NCBI GenBank assembly: GCA_003649495.1 | Contig: QMRZ01000021.1 | Location: forward strand, 1-16,514 | Length of the DNA stretch: 16,514 nucleotides | Origin: Thermoprotei archaeon | GTDB taxonomy: Archaea > Thermoproteota > Thermoprotei > Thermofilales > Thermofilaceae | Direction of reading: 5' to 3' | Shown here: in pieces, positions 8,040 through 14,350 of the stretch | Layout of the letters: every line of letters begins with the position of its first letter | Position numbering within the stretch: position 1 is the first letter of the stretch | Notes under the pieces: generated by a model | What the model saw: only the letters and a program-made list of their open reading frames with translations | Told to the model about the DNA's origin: nothing | Database searches by the model: none | Position numbers and translations under genes: made by a program

Positions 8040-10147
8040 CGCCTAGCGCGGAGGTACACCTTAACGTCCACGGCCGCTGCACCGTGCTCGTACACGAACA
8101 TTGGGTTCACATCTATCTCCCCGATCACGCTGAATTCTTCCATCAGGCTTGCCACAGCGATTATCGCTTGCTTAACCGCTCCTTCATCTAGGGGGCGGCC
8201 CCTGTAACCCCTCAACAGCCTGCCGATCTTCGTCTCGCTGATCATCTCCTCCACATCTCCCGAGCTGAGGGGCGCTAGTCTAAATGAGACATCTCTCAAC
8301 AACTCCACAGCTACTCCCCCCCACCCAAAAGCCACTAGAGGGCCGAAGACGGGGTCACGGCGCGCGCCTACAAATACCTCCACGCCTCTCGGCATCATCT
8401 TTCTAATGGATACTCCGAGGATCCTGGCGTCTGGGGCCTTGCTCTTCACGTTCCTTAACACCCTGTGGAATGCGTCTATAACCTCGGAGTCGGAATTCAA
8501 GTTCAGGATTATCCCCCCTACCTCAGTTTTATGAGGTACGTCCGGAGTCTCAACTGCCAGCGCTACCGGATAGCCCAGCGCCCTGGCCAGCTTAACGGCC
8601 TCCTCCTCGTCCTTAGCCAGTCCAGCTTCAACTACCGGCACTCCATAGGCCTTAGCCACCTCGAATGATTCTATTGGGGTCAGCAGGGCGCGCTCCTCCC
8701 TCACTGCTCGGGAGATTATCTCCCTCACTACCTCCTCATCCCCTCTTGCGTGGAGGAGCTCTCCCCGCATTTTCCCCCTGCCGCGGTAATACGTGCATAT
8801 TGCCGCTAAGGCACTGGCTGCGTCCTCAGGCGACTCGTAACAGGGTATCCCCGCCTCTATCAGCTCCCTGATAGCGCTCCTACACTCCTCGCCCCCCGTT
8901 ATGGAGGCTACGAGGGGCTTCCCTAGGCCGGCCTCAGCCACCGCCCCCTGGATAGCCATCCTCAGCTCCTGGGGGGTGGGGATTGCGCCCTGGCCAGCCC
9001 AGACCAGCACTGCGCCGACCCTATCATCCCTTAGGAGCTCTAGGAGCGCGCCCCTCAAGTCCTCGCCTGTCATCATCCCTGTCAGGTCGACGGGGTTAAA
9101 GGTGCTGCCGAATGGGGGCATGTACCTCCTAAGCCTCTCAGCCAGGTCAGGCGGGATATCCATCAGCTTCACGCCCCACCGACCAAGCACGTCAGCTGCT
9201 ATGACGCCTGCTCCCCCACCGTGCGTTAGCACGACGACTCCTCCATCCGCCGGCTCCTTAGCCATAGCTAGAGCTAGTGACCAGTTGAGAAGCTCCCCTA
9301 GGCTCTGCGCCCTGAGAATCCCAGCCTGCTTAAAGGCCGCCTCGTACGCCTCGTCGGAGCCCGCAAGCGAGCCCGTGTGCGACCTAGCTGCCCTCGCAGC
9401 TTGAGGACTCCTGCCAGACTTTAAAACCACGACTGGCTTCACCCTCGCTGTCTCATATGCTGCCTCGAGGAACCTCCTCCCCTCCCCCTCTCCGAGCCCC
9501 TCCATGTAGATGGCCACCACCCTAGTGTGAGGATCCTCTCTGAAGAACTCGAGCAGGTCAGCCTCGCTTACATCAGCCCTATTCCCTATGCTGACAAGGC
9601 TCGAGAATCCTATCCCTCTCTCGCGAGTCCACCAGAGGAGGGAGGCTATCAGGGCCCCGCTCTGGGAGATGAGCGCAATGCCCCCCGGTAGGGGGTTGAC
9701 ATCTATGAAGCTCACATTCACGCGGGCCACGGTATCCCAGATCCCGACTATATTTGGGCCTAGTATCCTGAACTTGTACTTCCTGGCTATCTCCACTAGC
9801 CTCCTCTCAGCCTCTATGTTTCCAACCTCCTTGAATCCCGACGATATTATCGCCACGGCCTTAACGCCCCTAGCACCACAGTCCTCCAAGACCTGGGGGA
9901 CTACTGCTGCTGGGACAGCAATTACAGCCAAGTCAATGGGGACTGGGACATCCCTAACACTAGGATAACACCTAAGCCCCAACACCTCACCAGCATTAGG
10001 GTTCACGGGAAACACACAATCACGTGGAAAGCCTGATGACAGCACGTTAGCCAGTATCCTGTGCCCGATCTTACGGGGATTGCGTGAGGCCCCTACTACG
10101 GCTATTGATCTAGGGCGTAGTAGGGCCCTCACCTGATCGCAGCTCAT
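8036..10147 (-). CDS. ADP-forming acetate/acyl-CoA synthetase, fused alpha-beta subunits
   Basis: Converts acyl-CoA, ADP and phosphate to the free acid, CoA and ATP, the energy-conserving last step of sugar and amino-acid fermentation in many archaea. At 703 aa it carries both parts in one chain. The alpha part has the CoA-binding SIAVVGASRNPRKIG (14-28), the CoA-ligase region SQSGALIASL, and the phosphohistidine His257 in RSHTGSLAGSD, the same number as in the Pyrococcus alpha subunit. The beta part (about 485-703) is ATP-grasp-like, with PHKTEVGG holding the second His (539), FGPLVAFGWGG, and the C-terminal GYRGRPLDE...EIDVNPMFV. An oddity is GYPVALAVETPDVPHK, which has Ala531 where family members usually have a Lys (VALK) that contacts ATP. 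ATG at 10147 is likely leaderless, about 27 bp from a TATA-like box. It is divergent from the oxidoreductase operon. Confidence 0.93.
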   Translation of the reverse strand: MSCDQVRALLRPRSIAVVGASRNPRKIGHRILANVLSSGFPRDCVFPVNPNAGEVLGLRCYPSVRDVPVPIDLAVIAVPAAVVPQVLEDCGARGVKAVAIISSGFKEVGNIEAERRLVEIARKYKFRILGPNIVGIWDTVARVNVSFIDVNPLPGGIALISQSGALIASLLWWTRERGIGFSSLVSIGNRADVSEADLLEFFREDPHTRVVAIYMEGLGEGEGRRFLEAAYETARVKPVVVLKSGRSPQAARAARSHTGSLAGSDEAYEAAFKQAGILRAQSLGELLNWSLALAMAKEPADGGVVVLTHGGGAGVIAADVLGRWGVKLMDIPPDLAERLRRYMPPFGSTFNPVDLTGMMTGEDLRGALLELLRDDRVGAVLVWAGQGAIPTPQELRMAIQGAVAEAGLGKPLVASITGGEECRSAIRELIEAGIPCYESPEDAASALAAICTYYRGRGKMRGELLHARGDEEVVREIISRAVREERALLTPIESFEVAKAYGVPVVEAGLAKDEEEAVKLARALGYPVALAVETPDVPHKTEVGGIILNLNSDSEVIDAFHRVLRNVKSKAPDARILGVSIRKMMPRGVEVFVGARRDPVFGPLVAFGWGGVAVELLRDVSFRLAPLSSGDVEEMISETKIGRLLRGYRGRPLDEGAVKQAIIAVASLMEEFSVIGEIDVNPMFVYEHGAAAVDVKVYLRARR

Positions 10148-10167
10148 TCATTAATGTCTTTCCCAAT

Positions 10168-10180
10168 CTATTAATATAGG
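10168..10180. promoter_or_regulatory. Divergent promoter element between the acyl-CoA synthetase and the oxidoreductase operon
   Basis: In the 62-bp gap, CTATTAATATAGG is nearly symmetric and is the best TATA-like element in either direction. Its centre is about 27 bp from the ATG at 10147, which predicts a leaderless synthetase mRNA. It is about 36 bp from the TTG at 10210, which predicts a roughly 10-nt leader containing the GAGGG Shine-Dalgarno at 10203-10207. A single TBP site could thus co-express two consecutive steps of one pathway. This is inferred from spacing only. Confidence 0.5.
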
Positions 10181-10209
10181 GTTATTCCTCCAAATACCGG
10201 GCGAGGGCT

Positions 10210-10758
10210 TTGCTCTATGAGGTCTGCCTCCAGGGTAGAGGGGGGCAGGGCGCGGCCATGGCTGCTCGGGTGCTAGTCCAGGCCGCGTGTCTGGAGGGGC
10301 TCTGGGGGCAGGCGTTTCCGCTATTTGGGGGCGAGCGGCGAGGAGCTCCTGTATACGCTTTCGCGCGGATATCTGATAGGCCTGTGAGGCTCCACAGCCA
10401 GGTGTACAGGCCAGATGCTGTAATAATCCTGGACAGGGCGCTCATTAGGGCCATGAGGGTGAGGGTCAAGGAGGGGGGCTTGCTGCTCGTGAACTCGCCC
10501 GCCAGGCCCGACGGCGTTGATGCCGTGGAGGCTAGGGTCTTTCGAGTAGACGCCACTTCCATAGCCGTGCGGCTAGGGCTGGTAATAGCTGGCTGGCCTG
10601 TTGTTAACACAGCCATGCTGGGCGCCTTCACTAGGGTCTCTGGTCTCGTGAAGCTCAGCTCACTTAAGGAAGCGATACGCATGACCTGGCGGGGTGAGCT
10701 GGGCGAGGTTAACGCGAGGGCAGCTGAGGATGGGTATAGGGAGGTGGTAGAAGCATGA
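10210..10758 (+). CDS. porC: 2-oxoacid:ferredoxin oxidoreductase (pyruvate/2-ketoisovalerate type), gamma subunit
   Basis: Catalytic-domain gamma subunit of a four-subunit 2-oxoacid:ferredoxin oxidoreductase, which oxidatively decarboxylates 2-oxoacids to acyl-CoA and reduces ferredoxin in the cytoplasm. The family signature is clear: GRGGQGAAMAARVL (9-22), then EGLWGQAFPLFGGERRGAPVYAFARIS and the DAVIILD strand. Its 182 aa equals the usual size of about 185. The TTG start at 10210 is supported by GAGGG 3-7 nt upstream and by the motif beginning immediately after it. The stop overlaps the delta-subunit start by 4 nt (ATGA), so translation is probably coupled. First gene of a gamma-delta-alpha-beta operon, the order known from Pyrococcus por and vor. 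Whether the complex prefers pyruvate or branched 2-oxoacids cannot be decided here, so the por symbol is provisional. Confidence 0.92.
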   Translation: MLYEVCLQGRGGQGAAMAARVLVQAACLEGLWGQAFPLFGGERRGAPVYAFARISDRPVRLHSQVYRPDAVIILDRALIRAMRVRVKEGGLLLVNSPARPDGVDAVEARVFRVDATSIAVRLGLVIAGWPVVNTAMLGAFTRVSGLVKLSSLKEAIRMTWRGELGEVNARAAEDGYREVVEA

Positions 10759-11018
10759 GTGGCCTGCCGGTAACCGCTATAGCTACTCCCCGCAGAGGAG
10801 CTGCGGGGAGGACTGGGCTGTGGAGAGTGGAGAGGCCAGTGATAGATCACTCTAGGTGTATTAAGTGCCTACTCTGCTGGCTGTACTGCCCAGAGGGGGC
10901 TGTGGTGAGGCACGAGGATAACTCAGTAGAGATAGACTACGACTACTGCAAGGGTTGTGGGATATGCGCAAACGAGTGCCCAGTAAGGGCTATAACGGTG
11001 GTGGCTGAGCGTGAGTAG
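10755..11018 (+). CDS. porD: 2-oxoacid:ferredoxin oxidoreductase, delta subunit (2 x [4Fe-4S] ferredoxin)
   Basis: Electron-transfer subunit with two [4Fe-4S] clusters. The ligands are Cys35/38/41/45 (CIKCLLCWLYCP) and Cys65/68/71/75 (CKGCGICANECP). The segment TGLWRVERP just before the first cluster matches the conserved TGxWR stretch of archaeal delta subunits, which supports the ATG start at 10755. GGAGGTGG at 10738-10746 is a strong Shine-Dalgarno. At 87 aa it is slightly short against the roughly 105 aa of Pyrococcus, the difference being in the N-terminal tail. The gene overlaps the gamma gene by 4 nt and the alpha gene by 8 nt. Codons 11-19 lie on a perfect 10-bp inverted repeat, described separately. 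Confidence 0.94.
   Translation: MSGLPVTAIATPRRGAAGRTGLWRVERPVIDHSRCIKCLLCWLYCPEGAVVRHEDNSVEIDYDYCKGCGICANECPVRAITVVAERE
10786..10810 (+). repeat. Perfect 10-bp inverted repeat (hairpin) inside the delta-subunit gene
   Basis: CTCCCCGCAG and its exact complement CTGCGGGGAG are separated by a 5-nt loop, AGGAG. The structure starts 31 nt after the delta-subunit ATG. The stem is almost all G-C pairs and should be very stable in mRNA, and it would present a Shine-Dalgarno-like loop. No U-tract follows, so it does not look like a terminator. A role in tuning translation or mRNA processing between gamma and delta is possible but unproven. Confidence 0.6.
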
Positions 11019-12204
11019 GCTAGTGATCTCGGGTAATGAGGCAGTAGCGCTGGGGGTGAAGCTCTCCAGAGTACAGGTCGTGGCCGCGTACCCCATAACC
11101 CCTCAGACGGCGATAGTCGAGAAGATAGCGGAGTACGTGGAGAAGGGGGAGCTTAGAGCCGAGTTCATAAGAGTTGAGTCGGAGCATAGCGCCATGGCAG
11201 CGTGCATAGGCGCGGCGGCGGGGGGAGCCAGGGCGTTCACCGCGACTTCTTCTCAGGGCCTGCTATACATGAGCGAGATGGTGTTCTGGGCTGGCGGTGC
11301 TAGGCTACCTATAGTAATGGCCGTAGTCACGAGGGCCTTGGCGCCGCCTTGGAGCATATGGTGTGACCACAACGATGCTCTCTCCCAAAGGGATAGCGGG
11401 TGGGTGCAGCTCTGGGCCGAGAGCGTCCAGGAGGTCCTGGATATGACGATTCAGGCCTTCAGGGTAGCGGAGGACGAGGAGGTACTGCTGCCGGTGATGG
11501 TATGCCTCGATGGCTTCATACTCTCTCACGCGTATGAGCCCGCCGACATCCCCGAGCAGTCAGCAGTGGACTCCTTCCTGCCTGAGAAGAAGCCGGCGCC
11601 CTACTGGCTAGACCCGTCTAAGCCTGCTGCCTACTGCACCATAGCCGCGCCAGACACGTACATGGAGTTTAGGTATGAGATGTACAGGGCCATGAAGAAC
11701 GCTGAGAGGGTCATAAAGGAGGTAGACGAGGAGTGGTGTAGACTAACTGGGAGGAGTTATGGAGGTCTAGTGGACTGTTACCGCTGTGATGATGCAGAAG
11801 TGGCCATACTGCTTTGCGGGGCGTGGGCTGGCGATGCGAAGGAGGCTGTGGACATCCTCAGGCGCAAGGGCGTTAAAGCTGGTGTCGTGAGGCTACGCGC
11901 TACCCGCCCATTTCCCACAGAAGATCTGAGAGCTGTGGTGGAGGGCATGGATGCTCTAGCCGTGGTTGATAGGAGCCTCTCGCCGGGCCTCCCGAGCATA
12001 CTGTGGTCAGAGGTGAGGGCAGCCCTCTACGATTCTGTAAAGAGGGTTTACGTCAAAGGCTTCATAGCCGGGCTCGGGGGTCGCGACGTTACGCCAGGCG
12101 ACTTCATCAGGATAGTCCATTCAACGCTGGAGGGGTTCAGGAGAGGTGAGCCTGGAGAGGTGGAGTGGATAGGCTTGAGGGGTGGTGAGAGTGGTCACCA
12201 TTAA
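11011..12204 (+). CDS. porA: 2-oxoacid:ferredoxin oxidoreductase, alpha subunit
   Basis: Alpha subunit carrying the pyrimidine-side thiamine-diphosphate-binding domain and the domain II/III fold. Visible hallmarks are SGNEAVALGVKLS near the N-terminus, YPITPQ (27-32), VESEHSAMAACIGAAAGGARAFTATSSQGLLYM, and in the C-terminal third VAILLCGAWAGDAKEAVD followed by VRLRATRPFP. Its 397 aa matches archaeal PorA and VorA (about 395). The GTG start at 11011 overlaps the delta stop by 8 nt, preceded by GGTGGTG at about 10997-11003. The 3' end overlaps the beta-subunit start, continuing the coupled operon. The motifs do not separate pyruvate from 2-ketoisovalerate specificity by eye. Confidence 0.94.
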   Translation: MSRLVISGNEAVALGVKLSRVQVVAAYPITPQTAIVEKIAEYVEKGELRAEFIRVESEHSAMAACIGAAAGGARAFTATSSQGLLYMSEMVFWAGGARLPIVMAVVTRALAPPWSIWCDHNDALSQRDSGWVQLWAESVQEVLDMTIQAFRVAEDEEVLLPVMVCLDGFILSHAYEPADIPEQSAVDSFLPEKKPAPYWLDPSKPAAYCTIAAPDTYMEFRYEMYRAMKNAERVIKEVDEEWCRLTGRSYGGLVDCYRCDDAEVAILLCGAWAGDAKEAVDILRRKGVKAGVVRLRATRPFPTEDLRAVVEGMDALAVVDRSLSPGLPSILWSEVRAALYDSVKRVYVKGFIAGLGGRDVTPGDFIRIVHSTLEGFRRGEPGEVEWIGLRGGESGHH

Positions 12205-13099
12205 GGAGTTGACACGCGAGGAGTACTGGCTACCAGGCAACTCATCCTGTCCCGGCTGCCCCGCAGCGCTGGGGCTTAGGATGCTAGGTAAGGCCCTTGA
12301 GGGTAAGTTCGTGTTGGTAGTCCCAGCCTCCTGCACTACCGTGATACAGGGCATTTACCCCGCAACGCCGTCTCGCGTACCCCTCCTAAACATAGCATTC
12401 GCGGCTAGTGCATCAGCGGCCTCAGGCCTCAGGGCGGCGCTGAGGATTAGGGGGCTTAAAGTGCCGGTTGTGGTCTGGGCCGGGGATGGGGGGACAGCCG
12501 ACATAGGCTTACAGGCCTTAAGCGGAGCAGCTGAGAGGAATGAGGATATACTCTACATATGCTACGATAATGAGGCGTATCAGAACACTGGGATCCAAAG
12601 GTCGGGAGCCACACCTTATGGCGCGTGGACTACGACCACTCCACTCGGCAAGAGGGAGCATAAGAAGGACGTGCCCATGATAGTGGCCGCGCACGGCGTC
12701 CCCTACGTAGCCACGGCCTCCATAGCCTATCCTCTAGACTTTGTGGAGAAGGTGAGGAAGGCGGCCTCCAAGAGCGGGTTCAGGTACATACACCTCCACG
12801 CCCCATGCCCAGTGGGTTGGCGGTTCCCTCCCAGCAAGACGGTGGAGGTGGGTAGGCTAGCTGTGGAGACGGGGATGTGGATACTGTACGAAATTGAGGA
12901 TGGAGTGCTGAGGCTCACGGGGAGGAGCCGTGTGCTGCTAGATCCATCGAAGAGGAAGCCCATAGAGGAGTACTTGAGGGCTCAAGGCAGGTTCTCCCAC
13001 CTGGATGAGAGGGATGTGGAAGAGCTCAAAAGGTACGTAGAGGCTAGGTGGCGTGAGCTTAAGAAGCTCCTTGAGGAGCGCGGAGGCTGTCTGAGATGA
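12182..13099 (+). CDS. porB: 2-oxoacid:ferredoxin oxidoreductase, beta subunit (thiamine diphosphate, [4Fe-4S])
   Basis: Beta subunit that binds thiamine diphosphate and the proximal [4Fe-4S] cluster. The cofactor motif GDGGTADIG is at 101-109, ending with DNEAYQNTG. Cluster cysteines are Cys23 and Cys26 (CPGC), Cys51 and Cys209 (HAPCPVGW), the expected set. Its 305 aa is nearer the known length of archaeal VorB (about 311) than PorB (about 331), a weak hint of branched-chain 2-oxoacid use. GTG at 12182 is the longest start. GTG at 12191, three codons later, has a better-placed GGTGGTGA Shine-Dalgarno and may be the true one. The start overlaps the alpha gene by 23 nt. The 3' end overlaps the oppositely oriented aminotransferase gene by 41 nt, with no space for a terminator outside coding sequence. 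Confidence 0.94.
   Translation: MVRVVTIKELTREEYWLPGNSSCPGCPAALGLRMLGKALEGKFVLVVPASCTTVIQGIYPATPSRVPLLNIAFAASASAASGLRAALRIRGLKVPVVVWAGDGGTADIGLQALSGAAERNEDILYICYDNEAYQNTGIQRSGATPYGAWTTTTPLGKREHKKDVPMIVAAHGVPYVATASIAYPLDFVEKVRKAASKSGFRYIHLHAPCPVGWRFPPSKTVEVGRLAVETGMWILYEIEDGVLRLTGRSRVLLDPSKRKPIEEYLRAQGRFSHLDERDVEELKRYVEARWRELKKLLEERGGCLR
13059..13099. other. 41-nt convergent coding overlap with a small inverted repeat
   Basis: The last codons of the oxidoreductase beta subunit (+) and of the aminotransferase (-) use the same 41 bp. The shared stretch includes GCTCC-TTGA-GGAGC, a 5-bp stem with a 4-nt loop at about 13066-13079. The hairpin could help end transcripts from either side, though it lacks a U-tract. 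Confidence 0.6.
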
Positions 13100-14279
13100 G
13101 GGATGCCAGCCTGCGGATAGCCTCCCTGATGGCCTCCACGGGCGGATAGGAATAGCTGAGGCGCGCGGTGTTATGGCCTCCCCCCTCCACATGAAAGGCA
13201 GTGCCGGGCACGTAGGCTACCTTGTACCGCCTCAGGGCCCTATACAGTAGCGCACTCATATCCAGCGCCTCTGGAACCTCAAGCCACACGAACATCCCCC
13301 CTGAGGGCCGGGTCCACTTTACACCATCTGGCATGTACTCATCCAGCGCCTCAAGCATCGCATCCCTCTTACTCCTGTAAATTTTCCTCAGGCGCGGTAG
13401 CTGCCTCTCCACGACCCCCCTCCTCAGAGCCTCCAGCAGCACGAACTGGCTCAGAGTGGATGTCTGGAGGGTCACGGCCTGCTTAGCCGTCACCACCTTA
13501 TCCAACAGCTCCTCCTCAGCGACCAGCCAACCCACCCTCAAGCCGGGGGCCAGCACTTTGCTGGCCGTCGACAAATATATCACCCTCCCGCTGGTGTCTA
13601 GCGACTTCAGTGGCGGGGGGCTAGCCCCTTCAAACACGAAGTAGCTGTAGGGGTCATCCTCTACTACTAGAAAGTCGTACTCCTCTGCCAATTCGAGGAG
13701 CCTCTTTCTCCTATCACCCGAGAGCGAGATTCCTGTAGGGTTCTGACAAGTCGGTATAACGTAGATGGCCTTAACCCGCAGGCCCTGGGCCCTGGCTCTC
13801 TTCAACTTCCCCTCCAGCACGTCAACTCTCATACCCTCTCCATCCAGGGGCACGCCCAGCATCCTTGGCTCATAGATCCTGAATGCCTGGATAGCGCCCA
13901 GGTACGTTGGGTTCTCCATGAAGACTACATCTCCTTTATCAATGAGGATCCGCGCCAGCAGCTCTAGAGCCTCCTGGCTTCCGGCCGTCACCACTACGTT
14001 ATCAGCAGATGCCTTAATCCCCCGCCGCCCCATAAACCTAGCCAGCTCCTCCCTAAGCTCATCCACACCCTCAGTCGGCGCGTATTGAAGTGCTACCTCA
14101 GGCCTGCTGGAGAGGATATCATCCAGGATCTCTCTGAGATCACGGGCTGGGAAGCTCGAAGGATCGGGGATTCCTCCCCCCAGGGAGATCACGTCGCGGC
14201 CTATCCACTTCAGCAGCTCTCTGACCTGTGATGCTCTCATGAGAGCTGTCCTGCTCGAGAGGAACCTCCGCAGCTCCAA
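13059..14279 (-). CDS. PLP-dependent class I aminotransferase (2-aminoadipate/aromatic/branched-chain type)
   Basis: Fold-type I aminotransferase that transfers an amino group, probably between an amino acid and 2-oxoglutarate. The 406-aa sequence starts with RASQVRELLKW...ISLGGGIPDPSSFP, the N-terminal pattern of the LysN/Aro8-like group. It then shows YAPTEGVDELREELA, VTAGSQEALELL, CQNPTG (Asn180), EDDPYSYF (207-214), the PLP-binding Lys241 in STASKVLAPGLRVGW, and a late ARLSYSYP with the substrate-carboxylate Arg. The start is TTG at 14279: it keeps the conserved RELLKW region intact and lies about 33 bp from a strong TATA-like box, whereas the first in-frame ATG (codon 14) leaves a very short N-terminus. 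Substrate cannot be fixed by eye; 2-aminoadipate, aromatic and branched-chain amino acids are all used in this group. Context beside gdh and the oxidoreductase favours amino-acid catabolism. Confidence 0.88.
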   Translation of the reverse strand: MELRRFLSSRTALMRASQVRELLKWIGRDVISLGGGIPDPSSFPARDLREILDDILSSRPEVALQYAPTEGVDELREELARFMGRRGIKASADNVVVTAGSQEALELLARILIDKGDVVFMENPTYLGAIQAFRIYEPRMLGVPLDGEGMRVDVLEGKLKRARAQGLRVKAIYVIPTCQNPTGISLSGDRRKRLLELAEEYDFLVVEDDPYSYFVFEGASPPPLKSLDTSGRVIYLSTASKVLAPGLRVGWLVAEEELLDKVVTAKQAVTLQTSTLSQFVLLEALRRGVVERQLPRLRKIYRSKRDAMLEALDEYMPDGVKWTRPSGGMFVWLEVPEALDMSALLYRALRRYKVAYVPGTAFHVEGGGHNTARLSYSYPPVEAIREAIRRLASLISDSLRAPQGAS

Positions 14280-14305
14280 TACGGCCCTTAATAGCTTTTC
14301 GCCTA

Positions 14306-14320
14306 AGTTTAAAAAGATTT
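14306..14320 (-). promoter_or_regulatory. TATA-like promoter of the aminotransferase gene
   Basis: The 71-bp gap downstream of feoB contains a strong AT-rich box, CTTTTTAAAC on the minus strand, about 33 bp before the TTG start at 14279. The predicted leader is only a few nucleotides. The same T-run lies just past the feoB stop and could also act as its terminator, so the aminotransferase is probably transcribed separately from feoAB. Confidence 0.5.
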
Positions 14321-14350
14321 ACCCGCAGTAATGATGGCCGTCCCTTGGCT

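Noticed and set aside
8901..9404. 167-codon plus-strand open frame opposite the acyl-CoA synthetase
   Set aside because: Ser/Pro/Ala-rich low-complexity product typical of antisense of G+C-rich coding DNA; the minus strand carries clear family motifs.
10215..10850. 211-codon minus-strand open frame opposite the gamma and delta subunits
   Set aside because: Ser/Thr-rich antisense shadow without recognisable motif; the plus strand encodes two well-conserved subunits in an overlapping operon.
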